DNA of 62,412 nt from F23-B02 sp963625655 (GCA_963625655.1 CAVFTS010000008.1:1-62412); one strand, 5' to 3'. Shown: positions 7,042 through 15,610, numbered from the stretch's first letter. Notes: generated from the letters alone by a model not told the origin. Numbers and translations are program-made.

Positions 7042-8691
7042 TTAAAAGCTGACGCTGATCTCAGTTCCCTCGCCGAGGGTGCTGTTAAGTTCAATCGAGG
7101 CATTGTGCAGCGCTGCGGCGTGCTTTACGATGGACAGTCCCAGACCCGTTCCGCCGACCTCCTTCGAGTGGCTCTTGTCCACACGGTAGAAGCGCTCGAA
7201 TATGCGCTCCTGCTGCTGTAGCGGGATGCCTATGCCGGTGTCCTTTACCGTGAGCCTTGCCCTTCCGTCCGCACTGCGGACGCTCACAAGGACGCTGCCG
7301 CCCTTTTTGTTGTACTTTACGGCGTTGTCGCAAAGGTTGTATATGATGCCCTGCAAAAGCTGGGGTATGCCGTCAATGACGATGCTCTCGCCCTCAAGGT
7401 CAATGGCGACATCCGCCTCCTGCGCCGCACGGGACAGCGACGCCACGGTGCTTTGCGCAAGTGCGTACAGATCGACAGGCTCACGCTTCATATCCACCGC
7501 ACCCTCGTCGAGACGTGAAAGCTTTATGATGTCCTCGACAAGCGCTATCATCCGCTGCGCCTCGTTGTATATGTTCTCGGCGAACATCGGAATGTCCTGC
7601 GGCTTCACCATGCCGTTTTGCAGCAGCTCGGCACAGCCGGATATGGTGTGCAGCGGCGTTTTCAGCTCGTGCGATACGTTGGCGGTGAACTCACGCCGCA
7701 TCTGCTCCGCCTTCTCCTTTTCGCTTATGTCGAAGATCAGAAGCACGATGCCGCTGAGCTTGCCCTCCGACATGACGGGGCTTGCGTTTACCTGCCTGCT
7801 GCCGTAGGACGGCGGCAGCACGGCTTCGGCGTGTATGCCGTTCTGCGCCATGGATACGAGCCTTCGTATCTCCTCGCCCTCGCGCAGCTCGGTTATCTTT
7901 TTGCCCGTTGCGTCGGTCTTGAGGTTTAAAAGACGCTTTGCCGCTTCGTTTATGCTCAAAACCTCGGCGCCGTCGGACAGAAGCACGATGCCCTCGGTCA
8001 TGTTCCTCGACGCCGCTTCAAACTCACGGCGCTTGCTGCTCAGCTCCTGCTCCTGCTTTGCGATCCTGTACTGCTGCGCACGGAGCTTCCGCAGCAGCGG
8101 CTCAAGCTCCTCGTAGCAGTCGTTTTCGTTCGGGTCGTCGGGATCCATCTCGTTTAAGGGTTTGACTATCCGCTTTGCCAAGCGTGACGCCATCCAAAGC
8201 GCCGCACACGCCGCCACCGCAAGCACCACAAGCACCGGGGTGAGCATGCTCATAAACAGCGTGAGCACGGAATACTGCGAATTTGAAAGTCTCACGACGC
8301 TGCCGTCCGACAGCTTCTGCGCACAGTAAAGCTGCTTTTCCATCAGCGTATCGGAATAGCGCTCGCTCTCGCCGATGCCGTTTTCAAGCGCCTCCTGCAC
8401 CTCCTCACGCGCAAGGTGATTACCCATCTCCTTTGCGTCCTTGCTGCTGTCGTACAGTACGGTGCCGTCGGGTGCTATCCACGTCACTCTGAAGTTTTCG
8501 GCGGACATTCCGTCAAAGAAGCTCTCGCCGCTTATCTCCGCACCCTGTGCCGCAAGCGCCGTTTCGTCACGGAGCTGCTGCATCCTGCTTGCGGAAAAGT
8601 AATCGTACAGTATGCCCATTATAAGCACCGTCGAGGCAAGCAGAACGATTGCCGCAACCGTGCATATGGCTCTGAAGATACGTTTGGTCAT
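7042..8691 (-). CDS. phoR: Sensor histidine kinase of the PhoR type
   Basis: The 549-residue protein has an N-terminal TM helix (about 10-30), an extracytoplasmic domain of about 115 residues, a second TM helix (about 148-170), a PAS domain (about 215-310; ILLSDGAEVLSINEAAKRLL), a HisKA domain with the H-box FTANVSHELKTPLHTISG (His about 340) and a HATPase domain with N-box NLCDNAVKYN and G-boxes DTGIGIP and GGTGLGLSIVKH. It autophosphorylates and passes phosphate to the response regulator encoded upstream, with which it overlaps by 4 bp. The Na/Pi transporter downstream supports a phosphate-sensing role. Confidence 0.9.
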   Translation of the reverse strand: MTKRIFRAICTVAAIVLLASTVLIMGILYDYFSASRMQQLRDETALAAQGAEISGESFFDGMSAENFRVTWIAPDGTVLYDSSKDAKEMGNHLAREEVQEALENGIGESERYSDTLMEKQLYCAQKLSDGSVVRLSNSQYSVLTLFMSMLTPVLVVLAVAACAALWMASRLAKRIVKPLNEMDPDDPNENDCYEELEPLLRKLRAQQYRIAKQEQELSSKRREFEAASRNMTEGIVLLSDGAEVLSINEAAKRLLNLKTDATGKKITELREGEEIRRLVSMAQNGIHAEAVLPPSYGSRQVNASPVMSEGKLSGIVLLIFDISEKEKAEQMRREFTANVSHELKTPLHTISGCAELLQNGMVKPQDIPMFAENIYNEAQRMIALVEDIIKLSRLDEGAVDMKREPVDLYALAQSTVASLSRAAQEADVAIDLEGESIVIDGIPQLLQGIIYNLCDNAVKYNKKGGSVLVSVRSADGRARLTVKDTGIGIPLQQQERIFERFYRVDKSHSKEVGGTGLGLSIVKHAAALHNASIELNSTLGEGTEISVSF

Positions 8692-9362
8692 TGTCTCTCC
8701 TCCATGCGATAGCCTACGCCCCGCAGGGTCTCGATATACGCTCCGCAGTCGCCGAGCTTCGTTCTGAGCGTTCCGATGTGGACATCGACCGTTCTCGTTT
8801 CACCGTAGAACTCATCGCCCCAAACGCTCGTCATAAGCTGCTCTCTTGTAAATGCCCGACCGGCGTTTTCCATAAACTTACGCAGAAGCTCGTACTCCTT
8901 CAACGTCAGCACGACACGCTTTCCCGAAGCCGTGACGGTATGCTCGCCGAGGTTCAAAGTCAGCTCCCCGTTTCGGAGTATGCGCTTTTCGCTGTCGGGG
9001 CAGCAGCGGCGAAGGACCGCCCTGACTCTGGAGACCATCTCCATCATGCCGAAGGGCTTTGCAAGGTAATCGTCCGCACCGAGGTCAAGACCTATGACCT
9101 TGTCGTATTCCGTTCCCTTCGCCGTCGCCATAATTACGGGGATGCCCGACGTTGCGCTGCGTGACTTTAAGCGCTTGAGTATGCTGATGCCGTCCTCACC
9201 GGGCAGCATGATATCGAGAATAATCAGATCCGGACGTCTTTCCGAAAGCGCTTCGGCGAGCCGGGCGCCGTCCTCAAAGCCCTCCGCCTGCATACCCGCA
9301 GAGCCGAGCGCATATATCATCAGGTCACGGATGCCCGCATCGTCTTCAACACAGAATATCAT
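8688..9362 (-). CDS. phoB: OmpR/PhoB-family response regulator
   Basis: The 224-residue protein has a receiver domain (residues 1-115) with acidic VEDD, the phosphoacceptor Asp50 in LIILDIMLPGEDG and the conserved Lys in DDYLAKPF. A winged-helix DNA-binding domain (about 130-222) follows, with LTLKEYELLRKFMEN and RTVDVHIGTLRTKL. This is the OmpR/PhoB layout. It overlaps phoR by 4 bp and lies upstream of a Na/Pi cotransporter, so it probably activates phosphate-uptake genes through the TTTTACA repeats at 9429-9446 and 7006-7030 (inference). Confidence 0.92.
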   Translation of the reverse strand: MIFCVEDDAGIRDLMIYALGSAGMQAEGFEDGARLAEALSERRPDLIILDIMLPGEDGISILKRLKSRSATSGIPVIMATAKGTEYDKVIGLDLGADDYLAKPFGMMEMVSRVRAVLRRCCPDSEKRILRNGELTLNLGEHTVTASGKRVVLTLKEYELLRKFMENAGRAFTREQLMTSVWGDEFYGETRTVDVHIGTLRTKLGDCGAYIETLRGVGYRMEERQ

Positions 9363-9428
9363 TTGATCACTTCCTATGCTTTATGCTGCAATAATACTAT
9401 ATTAGCGTAAAATGCGGCAAGGGGAAAT

Positions 9429-9446
9429 TGTAAAATCAATGTAAAA
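9429..9446 (-). promoter_or_regulatory. Candidate Pho boxes upstream of phoB
   Basis: On the minus strand TTTTACA occurs at 9440-9446 and 9429-9435, an exact 11-bp period, about 65-85 bp before the phoB start. A TAATAT/TATTAT -10-like region lies between. This suggests autoregulation. Confidence 0.6.
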
Positions 9447-9490
9447 CCGAAAATTGCAATTAAATTTTGCATTAAAAACCGAGAAAAACG

Positions 9491-9519
9491 TTGACAGTAC
9501 AGGCTGTTCGTGGTATGCT
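9491..9519 (+). promoter_or_regulatory. Promoter of rplU-rpmA
   Basis: A perfect TTGACA (9491-9496) and TATGCT (9514-9519) are 17 bp apart. The transcript would start near 9526, leaving a leader of about 75 nt. Confidence 0.85.
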
Positions 9520-9525
9520 ATCAAG

Positions 9526-9600
9526 GCCGCATTGAATGGGTCGAAGTCGGGCTGCGCCCGCACCTATGAGAGCGAGACCTGAAGAAAGGAAGAAACATCA
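9526..9600 (+). ncRNA. Candidate ribosomal protein L21 leader
   Basis: The leader between the promoter and rplU can fold (tcgggctgcgcccga-like hairpin near 9547-9562) and contains ATGAGAGCGAGACCTGAAG just before the ribosome binding site. Its position and GAGAGCG-type element fit the L21 leader class of Firmicutes. A covariance-model search was not possible, so the class assignment is tentative. Confidence 0.5.
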
Positions 9601-9915
9601 ATGAAGCATGCTGTTATCCTTACCGGCGGTAAGCAGTACCGTGTCGCCGAGGGTGACGTTATCTTTGTCGAGAAGCTCTGCGCCGAGGCAGGCGAAACCG
9701 TTAAGTTCGACAGTGTCCTCGCAGTCATCGACGATGAAAGCTCCGTTTTCGGTACTCCCGTTATCGAGGGCGCAAGCGTCTCTGCAAACGTTCTGAAGAA
9801 CGGTAAGAGCAAGAAGATCCGTGTCTACAAGATGAAGCCCAAAAAGGGTTATCGCAGGACTCAGGGTCACAGACAGCCCTATACCAAGGTTCAGATTGAA
9901 ACCATCAACGCATAA
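9601..9915 (+). CDS. rplU: 50S ribosomal protein L21
   Basis: The 104-residue protein matches bacterial L21 over its full length: MKHAVILTGGKQYRVAEGDV at the N-terminus, FDSVLAVIDDES, and the basic C-terminal signature KKGYRRTQGHRQPYTKVQI that contacts 23S rRNA. It is the first gene of rplU-rpmA-obgE, the classic order. The ysxB/prp protease gene that normally sits between rplU and rpmA in Firmicutes is absent; the gap to rpmA is only 39 nt. Confidence 0.98.
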   Translation: MKHAVILTGGKQYRVAEGDVIFVEKLCAEAGETVKFDSVLAVIDDESSVFGTPVIEGASVSANVLKNGKSKKIRVYKMKPKKGYRRTQGHRQPYTKVQIETINA

Positions 9916-9954
9916 TTTCCGCAACTGATTTTGACTTATGGAGGTGTAACCTTA

Positions 9955-10218
9955 ATGGCACATAAAAAAGGTATGGGTTCTACCAAGAACGGCCGTGACA
10001 GTGAGTCAAAGCGTCTTGGTCCCAAGAGAGCGGACGGTCAATTCGTTCTGGCCGGCAACATCCTCGTCAGGCAGCGCGGAACTAAGATCCACCCCGGTAC
10101 CAATGTCGGCAAAGGCAAGGACGATACCCTGTTTGCCCTCATTGACGGCAAGGTGAAGTTCGAGCGCATGGGCAAGGACCGCAAAAAGGTCTCTGTTTAC
10201 GAAGACATCGCTCAGTAA
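9955..10218 (+). CDS. rpmA: 50S ribosomal protein L27
   Basis: This 87-residue L27 begins MAHKKGMGSTKNGRDSESKR and continues RADGQFVLAGNILVRQRGTK, the standard core near the peptidyl transferase centre. The ATG at 9955 follows GGAGGTG. In many Firmicutes L27 carries a short N-terminal extension removed by Prp protease. Here the protein starts directly at the mature AHKKG sequence and prp is missing from the locus, so no processing seems needed. A strong terminator follows. Confidence 0.98.
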   Translation: MAHKKGMGSTKNGRDSESKRLGPKRADGQFVLAGNILVRQRGTKIHPGTNVGKGKDDTLFALIDGKVKFERMGKDRKKVSVYEDIAQ

Positions 10219-10227
10219 ATGATTTTG

Positions 10228-10259
10228 AAAATGCCGGACGAAACGTCCGGCATTTTTTC
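10228..10259 (+). terminator. rpmA terminator
   Basis: A 9-bp GC-rich stem (atgccggac / gtccggcat, 10231-10253) followed by six T residues lies 12 nt after the rpmA stop. Confidence 0.9.
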
Positions 10260-10322
10260 AACGAGAAAAAAGTCAATAACTTTTTGCAGGATTCAAAACA
10301 ATTCAAGAAAGGAGCGATACGC

Positions 10323-11606
10323 ATGGCACAATCCTTTGTTGACAAGGCGAGAATAAGCGTCAAGGCGGGCAACGGCGGCAACGGCTCCGTGTCCTTCCAC
10401 CGTGAAAAGTATGTCGCTGCGGGCGGTCCCGACGGCGGCGACGGCGGCAAGGGCGGTGACGTCGTTTTTGTCGTTGACGACAATATGTCAACGCTTATGG
10501 ACTTTCGCTACAAAAGAAAATATACGGCGGCAAACGGCACCGACGGCTCGGGCAAGCGCTGCTCCGGCAAGGACGGCGAGAGCCTTCTTATAAGAGTTCC
10601 CAGAGGCACCCTCGTGCGTGACACCGAAACGGGCGCCATCATGCACGATATGTCCGACGGCGAACGCTACGTCGTCGCAAGGGGCGGCAGAGGCGGCTGG
10701 GGCAACAAGCATTTTGCAACGCCCACCCGTCAGGTTCCCCGCTTTGCGAAGCCCGGTCTGCCGGGAGAATCGCACGACGTCACGCTTGAGCTGAAGCTGC
10801 TTGCAGACGTCGGTCTTGTCGGCTTCCCCAACGTGGGAAAATCCACGCTGCTCAGCGTCGTAAGCAAGGCTCACCCCAAGATCGCAAACTACCACTTTAC
10901 AACGCTGTACCCCAACCTCGGCGTGGTATACGTCGATGAGGGCAGGAGCTTTGTCATGGCGGACATCCCCGGTATAATCGAGGGTGCATCCGAGGGCGCA
11001 GGTCTCGGTCACGACTTCCTGCGGCACATCGACCGCTGCCGTCTGCTCATCCATCTTGTCGACGTTTCCGGCAGCGAGGGCAGAGACCCCGTTGCGGACT
11101 TTGACGCCATAAACGCCGAGCTCTCGGAGTACAACCCCGATCTGGCAGCTCGCCCGCAGATAGTCGCCGCAAACAAGTGCGACCTTATCCCCGAAGGGAG
11201 TGACAACATCGAGCGTCTGCGCTCTTACGTCGAGTCGAAGGGCTTTGAGTTCTTTGAGCTGAGTGCGGCGACGCACGTCGGCATACACAAGCTTGTGCAG
11301 GCTGCCGCAGCGAGGCTCGCAACTCTCCCGCCGGTCATACGCTTCGAGGCGGACTATGTTCCCCCCGAACCCGTTATCGACACCGGTGAGGCGCTGGAGA
11401 TCACCCGCTACGACGACGTTTGGGTCGTCGAGGGGCCGTGGCTTCAGAGGCTCATGTCCTCCGTCAACTTCAGTGACAGTGAGAGCATGATGTACTTTGA
11501 CCGTATGCTGCGTGATGCGGGCGTTTATGAGCGCATGGAGCAGATGGGCATACACGACGGCGACACCGTCAGCATCTACAACCTCGAATTTGAATACAGG
11601 GATTAA
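10323..11606 (+). CDS. obgE: GTPase Obg (ribosome assembly)
   Basis: The 427-residue protein shows all three Obg domains: the Gly-rich Obg fold (about 1-158; KAGNGGNGSVSFHREKYV), the G domain (about 159-330; GFPNVGKSTLL P-loop, the DIPGIIEGASEGAGLG switch II/G3, NKCD G4), and a C-terminal OCT domain. It binds the 50S subunit during assembly and responds to GTP/ppGpp levels. The frame is open upstream, but the ATG at 10323 follows AAAGGAGCGATACGC and aligns with family starts. It lies behind rplU-rpmA as usual but is separated from them by a terminator. Confidence 0.98.
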   Translation: MAQSFVDKARISVKAGNGGNGSVSFHREKYVAAGGPDGGDGGKGGDVVFVVDDNMSTLMDFRYKRKYTAANGTDGSGKRCSGKDGESLLIRVPRGTLVRDTETGAIMHDMSDGERYVVARGGRGGWGNKHFATPTRQVPRFAKPGLPGESHDVTLELKLLADVGLVGFPNVGKSTLLSVVSKAHPKIANYHFTTLYPNLGVVYVDEGRSFVMADIPGIIEGASEGAGLGHDFLRHIDRCRLLIHLVDVSGSEGRDPVADFDAINAELSEYNPDLAARPQIVAANKCDLIPEGSDNIERLRSYVESKGFEFFELSAATHVGIHKLVQAAAARLATLPPVIRFEADYVPPEPVIDTGEALEITRYDDVWVVEGPWLQRLMSSVNFSDSESMMYFDRMLRDAGVYERMEQMGIHDGDTVSIYNLEFEYRD

Positions 11607-11607
11607 T

Positions 11608-11638
11608 TAAAAAGCCTCCGAAATTCGGAGGTTTTTTA
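11608..11638 (+). terminator. obgE terminator
   Basis: A hairpin cctccgaa / ttcggagg followed by TTTTTT lies just after the obgE stop. Confidence 0.85.
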
Positions 11639-11660
11639 ATTATATAGTTATATAGTATAT

Positions 11661-11690
11661 AAAAAGGTCTGCCGAAGCAGACCTTTTTAT
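11661..11690. terminator. Terminator of the sodium symporter gene
   Basis: A symmetrical hairpin (aaaaaggtctgc-cgaa-gcagaccttttt) lies 15 nt past the stop of the minus-strand symporter gene and can act in both directions. Confidence 0.85.
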
Positions 11691-11705
11691 GTATGTGTTT
11701 GTAAA

Positions 11706-13175
11706 TTAGCCGAAGAAGCTGGTGATCTGTCCGTAGAGAACGATGATCATGCCGATCGGGGTAATGAACTTGTAGCAAGCTTCGAAGAATGCCTTGCCCC
11801 ACATCTTGTGACCGGAAGCGCCAAGCTCCTCGGTGAGCAGGTTGTGGCACTTACCGCCGTTGCTCCAGGAAGGCATCCACAGCCAGCCTATCGCAAACGC
11901 CATGATCATGGAGCCGAGCGGCATCATGATACCTTCGGAGAGCATGTCGTAGAAGTCAAGCCAGTCCGCACTCCAACCGGAGGGATTCTCTATGCCGAAC
12001 AGTTCACCCGGAGTGGGAAGCAGTGCGCCGCCGGCACGACCGCTGCCGAGGCCGTCAAGTGCGGTGGGGATGCAGAAGATGAGAACGAGGATCGCAAACA
12101 TGAGAGCGGTAGCTCTTCTCTTGGGAGCCTTGCCCTTTGCGATGTTGGCGTCGATCTTAGTGGAGGTGATCGCCTCAAGCAGGGACATGGAGGAGGAGAT
12201 AGCCGCGATGAAAACGAGGAAGTAGAACAGGAAGCCCATGAGGTTGCCGATGAAGCCGCCCATGTGGTAGAAAACCATCTGCATGGAAGCGAAGAGGAGG
12301 CCGGGGCCGCCGGTGGTGTTGCCTTCAAGGAATGCATAGCAAGCGGGCATAACGATCATGCCTGCCATGATAGCAACGAGGGTGTCCATAACAACGATGA
12401 TAACTGCGTTCTTCTGAATGCTTTCCTTTTTGCTCAGGTAGGAGCCGTAGGTGATGATGGCGCCCATGCCGAGGGACAAGGAGAAGAACATCTGGCCTGC
12501 CGCAGTCTTAAGAACGTCAAGGAAGTTTTCCTTCAGAGGATCGAGGTTGAGGCCGAACATGAACTGGTAGCCGCCCATTGCGCCGGGCTGAACCGCAACG
12601 TAAACAATGATGACGATGAGCATTACGAAGAGGCAGGGCATACCGACATTGCAGAACTTCTCGATACCGCCGCCGATACCGCCGCAGACGATGATGGTGT
12701 TGATCGCAATGAAGATAACGGTCCAGATGATCATCTGAGTGCCGTCAAGCAGGAAGGTGCCGAAGAAGCTGCCGATGTTTTCAAGCTCAACACCCCAGGT
12801 GTTCCAGCCGAACATTGCGGTCAGGTAGCTGCATGCGTAACGCATGACCATGCCGCCGAGAACCATGTAGAAGCAGAGGATCAGGAACGGGCAGAGAACT
12901 GCCATGTAGCCCAGCCAAGTAAACTTCTTGCTGATCTTGCGGTATGCCGCTACGGGGCTCATACCGGTGCTGCGGCCGATCGCCAGCTCACCGATCATAA
13001 CTGCAAGACCTACGAATGCTGCGAGGACGAGATAAACGAGCAGAAATGCAAAGCCGCCGTTTAAGCCCATCTTGTACGGGAAGCCCCAAATGTTGCCCAA
13101 ACCGACTGCGGAACCGACAGCAGCCATGATAAAGCCAAAATTGGAACCAAACCCTTCACGATTTGTGTTTTCCAT
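11706..13175 (-). CDS. Sodium-dependent transporter, neurotransmitter:sodium symporter (SNF/NSS) family
   Basis: The 489-residue protein has the NSS start NFGFIMAAVGSAVGLGNIWG followed by FPYKMGLNGG in the first helix (Na+ and substrate sites of the LeuT fold), then about 11-12 TM helices. Bacterial members import amino acids or similar amines with sodium. The ATG at 13175 follows GGAGAG; the frame continues 27 codons upstream without a better start. The gene stands alone, with a terminator behind it and a 500-nt intergenic region in front. Substrate not predictable. Confidence 0.93.
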   Translation of the reverse strand: MENTNREGFGSNFGFIMAAVGSAVGLGNIWGFPYKMGLNGGFAFLLVYLVLAAFVGLAVMIGELAIGRSTGMSPVAAYRKISKKFTWLGYMAVLCPFLILCFYMVLGGMVMRYACSYLTAMFGWNTWGVELENIGSFFGTFLLDGTQMIIWTVIFIAINTIIVCGGIGGGIEKFCNVGMPCLFVMLIVIIVYVAVQPGAMGGYQFMFGLNLDPLKENFLDVLKTAAGQMFFSLSLGMGAIITYGSYLSKKESIQKNAVIIVVMDTLVAIMAGMIVMPACYAFLEGNTTGGPGLLFASMQMVFYHMGGFIGNLMGFLFYFLVFIAAISSSMSLLEAITSTKIDANIAKGKAPKRRATALMFAILVLIFCIPTALDGLGSGRAGGALLPTPGELFGIENPSGWSADWLDFYDMLSEGIMMPLGSMIMAFAIGWLWMPSWSNGGKCHNLLTEELGASGHKMWGKAFFEACYKFITPIGMIIVLYGQITSFFG

Positions 13176-13675
13176 TACTTTCTCTCCTTTTTTAATTTTG
13201 CTGAGATACCCGTGTAACACATCACGGAAAACTGACGATTGCGTTTTGTTAATCAAACCGTCAAATTTATAAACTGACTTTACACTATATTCACAATTTT
13301 CGCAATAGTTTTTTGCTGTTAAATAAAAAACTTACGATCTTTTTGTCCTCTTTCCCGTGATTTTGTACAAAAAAAGTTCGCAGCTGTTGTGAGTTTTGCT
13401 GCCTGTGCCTTATTTTGGGATTTATTCCGTGCTGTTATTCGACACCCTCCGTCAATTTCTTAATGCGAAATTTACCTCCGTGTCAAGTCGCTTTACACTC
13501 TCCCGGAAAGCGCCGGGCGTCAAAAATGACGCCGCAGATAAAAACAAATGTAAAAACTTTATGACTGCTATTGATTTTTTCGATTATTATTGTAAAATAG
13601 GTCTGTTTTGATTTCGGTCGCCGCTGCCGTATACAGCGGTATCCGCCGCTAATGTGCGGCAGAATGGAGTTTAAA
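13176..13675. other. Intergenic region between two divergent genes
   Basis: This 500-nt AT-rich region carries leader and promoter sequences for the minus-strand symporter (TTGCGA...TAAAGT near 13285-13313, weak) and the plus-strand phosphoribosyltransferase (see 13571-13598). The leader 13620-13662 can fold into alternative hairpins (ccgctg/cagcgg against ctgccg/cggcag). The purine riboswitch core was looked for and is not present. A 71-codon frame at 13396-13611 has no supporting features. Confidence 0.6.
13571..13598 (+). promoter_or_regulatory. Promoter of the phosphoribosyltransferase gene
   Basis: TTGATT (13571-13576) and TAAAAT (13593-13598) are 16 bp apart, giving a leader of about 70 nt with possible alternative hairpins. 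Confidence 0.6.
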
Positions 13676-14236
13676 ATGACTTACGAAATGGACATCGCCG
13701 GGTTAAAGCGTGAGCTTCCCCTTTGCAAGGTCACCGATGATCTGTATATCGGAGCCTTTGTCATGTTCGGTGATGTTGAGCTGACCGTGCATTGCGCAGC
13801 GGAGCTGTTGAAGCGTGCCCCCGAATACGATTACATCATCGCGCCCGAAGCCAAGTCCATTCCCCTCCTCTACGAAATGGCCCGTCAGAGCGGCGCCGAG
13901 AAGTACTTCCTCGCCCGCAAGGGTCCCAAGGCTTACATGAGCGGCGTTTTCGAGGTCTCGGTCAAGTCCATCACCACCATGTCTGTTCAGAAGCTTGTTA
14001 TCGACGTTGCCGACGCAGAGCTGATTAAGGGCAAGCGCATACTCATCGTTGACGACGTTATCTCCACCGGCAACTCTCTGCACGCCATGGAGGAGCTTGT
14101 CAAGGCGGCTGGAGGTATCATCGTCGGCAAGATGGCCGTCCTTGCCGAGGGCGACGCAGGCGACAGAGACGACATCATCGTCTTAAATACGCTTCCCCTG
14201 TTCAACGCCGACGGCAGCGTCAAAGAGCGCAAGTAA
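13676..14236 (+). CDS. Purine phosphoribosyltransferase-like protein (Apt/Xpt type)
   Basis: The 186-residue type I phosphoribosyltransferase has the PRPP-binding loop RILIVDDVISTGNSLHAM (acidic VDDVISTG), a DYIIAPEAKSIPL strand and loop for pyrophosphate contact, and KAYMSG as a flexible catalytic loop. It is closest in pattern to adenine/xanthine phosphoribosyltransferases, which salvage purine bases to nucleotides, but base specificity cannot be read. The start at 13676 follows GGAG at 6 nt; an ATG four codons upstream is possible. The gene is monocistronic, with its own promoter and terminator. Confidence 0.85.
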   Translation: MTYEMDIAGLKRELPLCKVTDDLYIGAFVMFGDVELTVHCAAELLKRAPEYDYIIAPEAKSIPLLYEMARQSGAEKYFLARKGPKAYMSGVFEVSVKSITTMSVQKLVIDVADAELIKGKRILIVDDVISTGNSLHAMEELVKAAGGIIVGKMAVLAEGDAGDRDDIIVLNTLPLFNADGSVKERK

Positions 14237-14254
14237 TACAATATGAAATGAAGT

Positions 14255-14291
14255 AAAAACGGTGCTGCTTACTTAAAACAGCACCGTTTTT
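14255..14291. terminator. Bidirectional terminator
   Basis: Stem aaacggtgctg / cagcaccgttt with T-runs on both strands between convergent genes (phosphoribosyltransferase and ogt). Confidence 0.88.
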
Positions 14292-14303
14292 GTATCTTCA
14301 GGC

Positions 14304-14840
14304 TTACAGGGCAGTCCCCTTTTTCGGGACGAAAAAGCCGCTCGCATCGACGCCCTCCAGCTCAAGCAGCCGCAGCTTGCGCCAGATACCGCCGCCGTAG
14401 CCCGTCAGACTGCCGCTCGTCCCTACCACACGGTGACAGGGTATCATCAGCGAGATCGGGTTATGCCCAACAGCACCGCCGACCGCCTGTGCGGACATCC
14501 TTTCGATGCCCCGCTGCCTTGCGATAATCTCCGCAATTTCGCCGTAGGTCATGGTCTTGCCGTAGGGTATGGTTAACATAATATCGCAAGCTGCCTTGCG
14601 GAACGGCGTTTGATCGTAGCGCAGCGGCGGCAGGAAGTCCGGCTCACGCCCGGAAAAATAAACGTCCAGCCAGCGCTTTGCGTCCCGAAGAAGCGGGGTC
14701 TCCTTTTTCTCGGTCTCCTTCGGCAAGACACTCCCGAAGTAACGCTGTCCGTTGAACCACGCTCCCGTGACAGCTTCCCCGTCGCAGGAAAGGGTCATAA
14801 CGCCCAAGGGCGACGCATACTCAGTCGTGTATATCATCAC
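14304..14840 (-). CDS. ogt: Methylated-DNA--protein-cysteine S-methyltransferase
   Basis: The 178-residue DNA repair protein transfers the methyl group from O6-methylguanine (or O4-methylthymine) to its own cysteine in a suicidal reaction. The active site SLMIPCHRVVGTSGSLTGY contains the invariant PCHRV, preceded by the winged-helix segment TYGEIAEIIARQRG and the Arg-finger-containing AVGGAVGHNPI. A ribonuclease-like N-terminal domain occupies residues 1-85. It is a single-gene unit. No Ada-type regulatory domain is attached. Confidence 0.96.
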   Translation of the reverse strand: MMIYTTEYASPLGVMTLSCDGEAVTGAWFNGQRYFGSVLPKETEKKETPLLRDAKRWLDVYFSGREPDFLPPLRYDQTPFRKAACDIMLTIPYGKTMTYGEIAEIIARQRGIERMSAQAVGGAVGHNPISLMIPCHRVVGTSGSLTGYGGGIWRKLRLLELEGVDASGFFVPKKGTAL

Positions 14841-14890
14841 GCACCTCCGTTTGCCGTCATTTTACCTTACGGCGCCGCAAATTTCAACGT

Positions 14891-14923
14891 AAAAATACCG
14901 AAGCGGCAGGCTGCCGCTTCGGT
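14891..14923 (-). terminator. Terminator of the tsaE-tsaB-upp operon
   Basis: On the minus strand a 13-bp hairpin accgaagcggcag / ctgccgcttcggt is followed by ATTTTTA, 12 nt after the upp stop. Confidence 0.85.
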
Positions 14924-14935
14924 GCGTTTTCCGAT

Positions 14936-15565
14936 TTACTTTGTGCCGAATATTCTGTCGCCGGCGTCGCCGAGGCCGGGGACGATATAGCCGTGCTCGT
15001 TGAGGTGCTCATCAAGAGCCGCAACGAAGACATCAACGTCGGGGTGATCCTCCTGCATACGCTTCACGCCTTCGGGGGCGCCGATGATACACATGAGCTT
15101 TATGTGCTTTACGCCGTCATCCTTCAGAAACTGAATGGCAGCGGAGGCGGAGCCGCCGGTGGCGAGCATGGGATCGACCACAATGACGTCACGCTCCTCG
15201 ATGTCGGGCGGCATCTTGTAGTAATACTTCACGGGTTCGAGGGTCTCCGGGTCACGGAAAAGTCCGATATGGCCGACCTTGACGTTGGGCATCATGCTGA
15301 CCATGCCGTCAACCATACCGAGACCTGCACGGAGTATGGGAACTATGGCAAGCTTCTTGCCAGATATGCGCTTCACCTTTGCCTTGGCAACGGGAGTCTC
15401 GATTTCCACCTCTTCAAGGGGAAGATCTCTTGTGGCTTCGTAGCACATCAGCATTGCGATTTCCGAGACAAGCTCACGGAATTCCTTGACCGACGTACTT
15501 TTTTCTCTAAGGATGGACAGCTTGTGCTGTATAAGGGGATGATCGAATACGCATACCTTGCTCAT
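14936..15565 (-). CDS. upp: Uracil phosphoribosyltransferase
   Basis: The 209-residue enzyme converts uracil and PRPP to UMP. Family hallmarks are full length: HPLIQHKLSILREKSTS at the N-terminus, IVPILRAGLGMVDGM, the PRPP loop VIVVDPMLATGGSASAAI and the uracil-binding C-terminus IVPGLGDAGDRIFGTK. The ATG follows AAAGGAG. It is the third gene of a tsaE-tsaB-upp run (45-nt gap from tsaB). Confidence 0.99.
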   Translation of the reverse strand: MSKVCVFDHPLIQHKLSILREKSTSVKEFRELVSEIAMLMCYEATRDLPLEEVEIETPVAKAKVKRISGKKLAIVPILRAGLGMVDGMVSMMPNVKVGHIGLFRDPETLEPVKYYYKMPPDIEERDVIVVDPMLATGGSASAAIQFLKDDGVKHIKLMCIIGAPEGVKRMQEDHPDVDVFVAALDEHLNEHGYIVPGLGDAGDRIFGTK

Positions 15566-15610
15566 AGTAAATCTCCTTTTCTGTTCCGCGCCTGATCGGC
15601 GCTTATATAT

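Noticed and set aside
11808..13064. Plus-strand frame of 418 codons opposite the sodium symporter
   Set aside because: A His/Glu/Ala-rich shadow with no recognisable domain.
13396..13611. A 71-codon plus-strand frame in the symporter-phosphoribosyltransferase gap
   Set aside because: It has no ribosome binding site, unusual composition for this genome and spans the promoter of the next gene.
13600..13675. Purine riboswitch before the phosphoribosyltransferase gene
   Set aside because: The conserved purine aptamer core is absent; only simple hairpins are seen.
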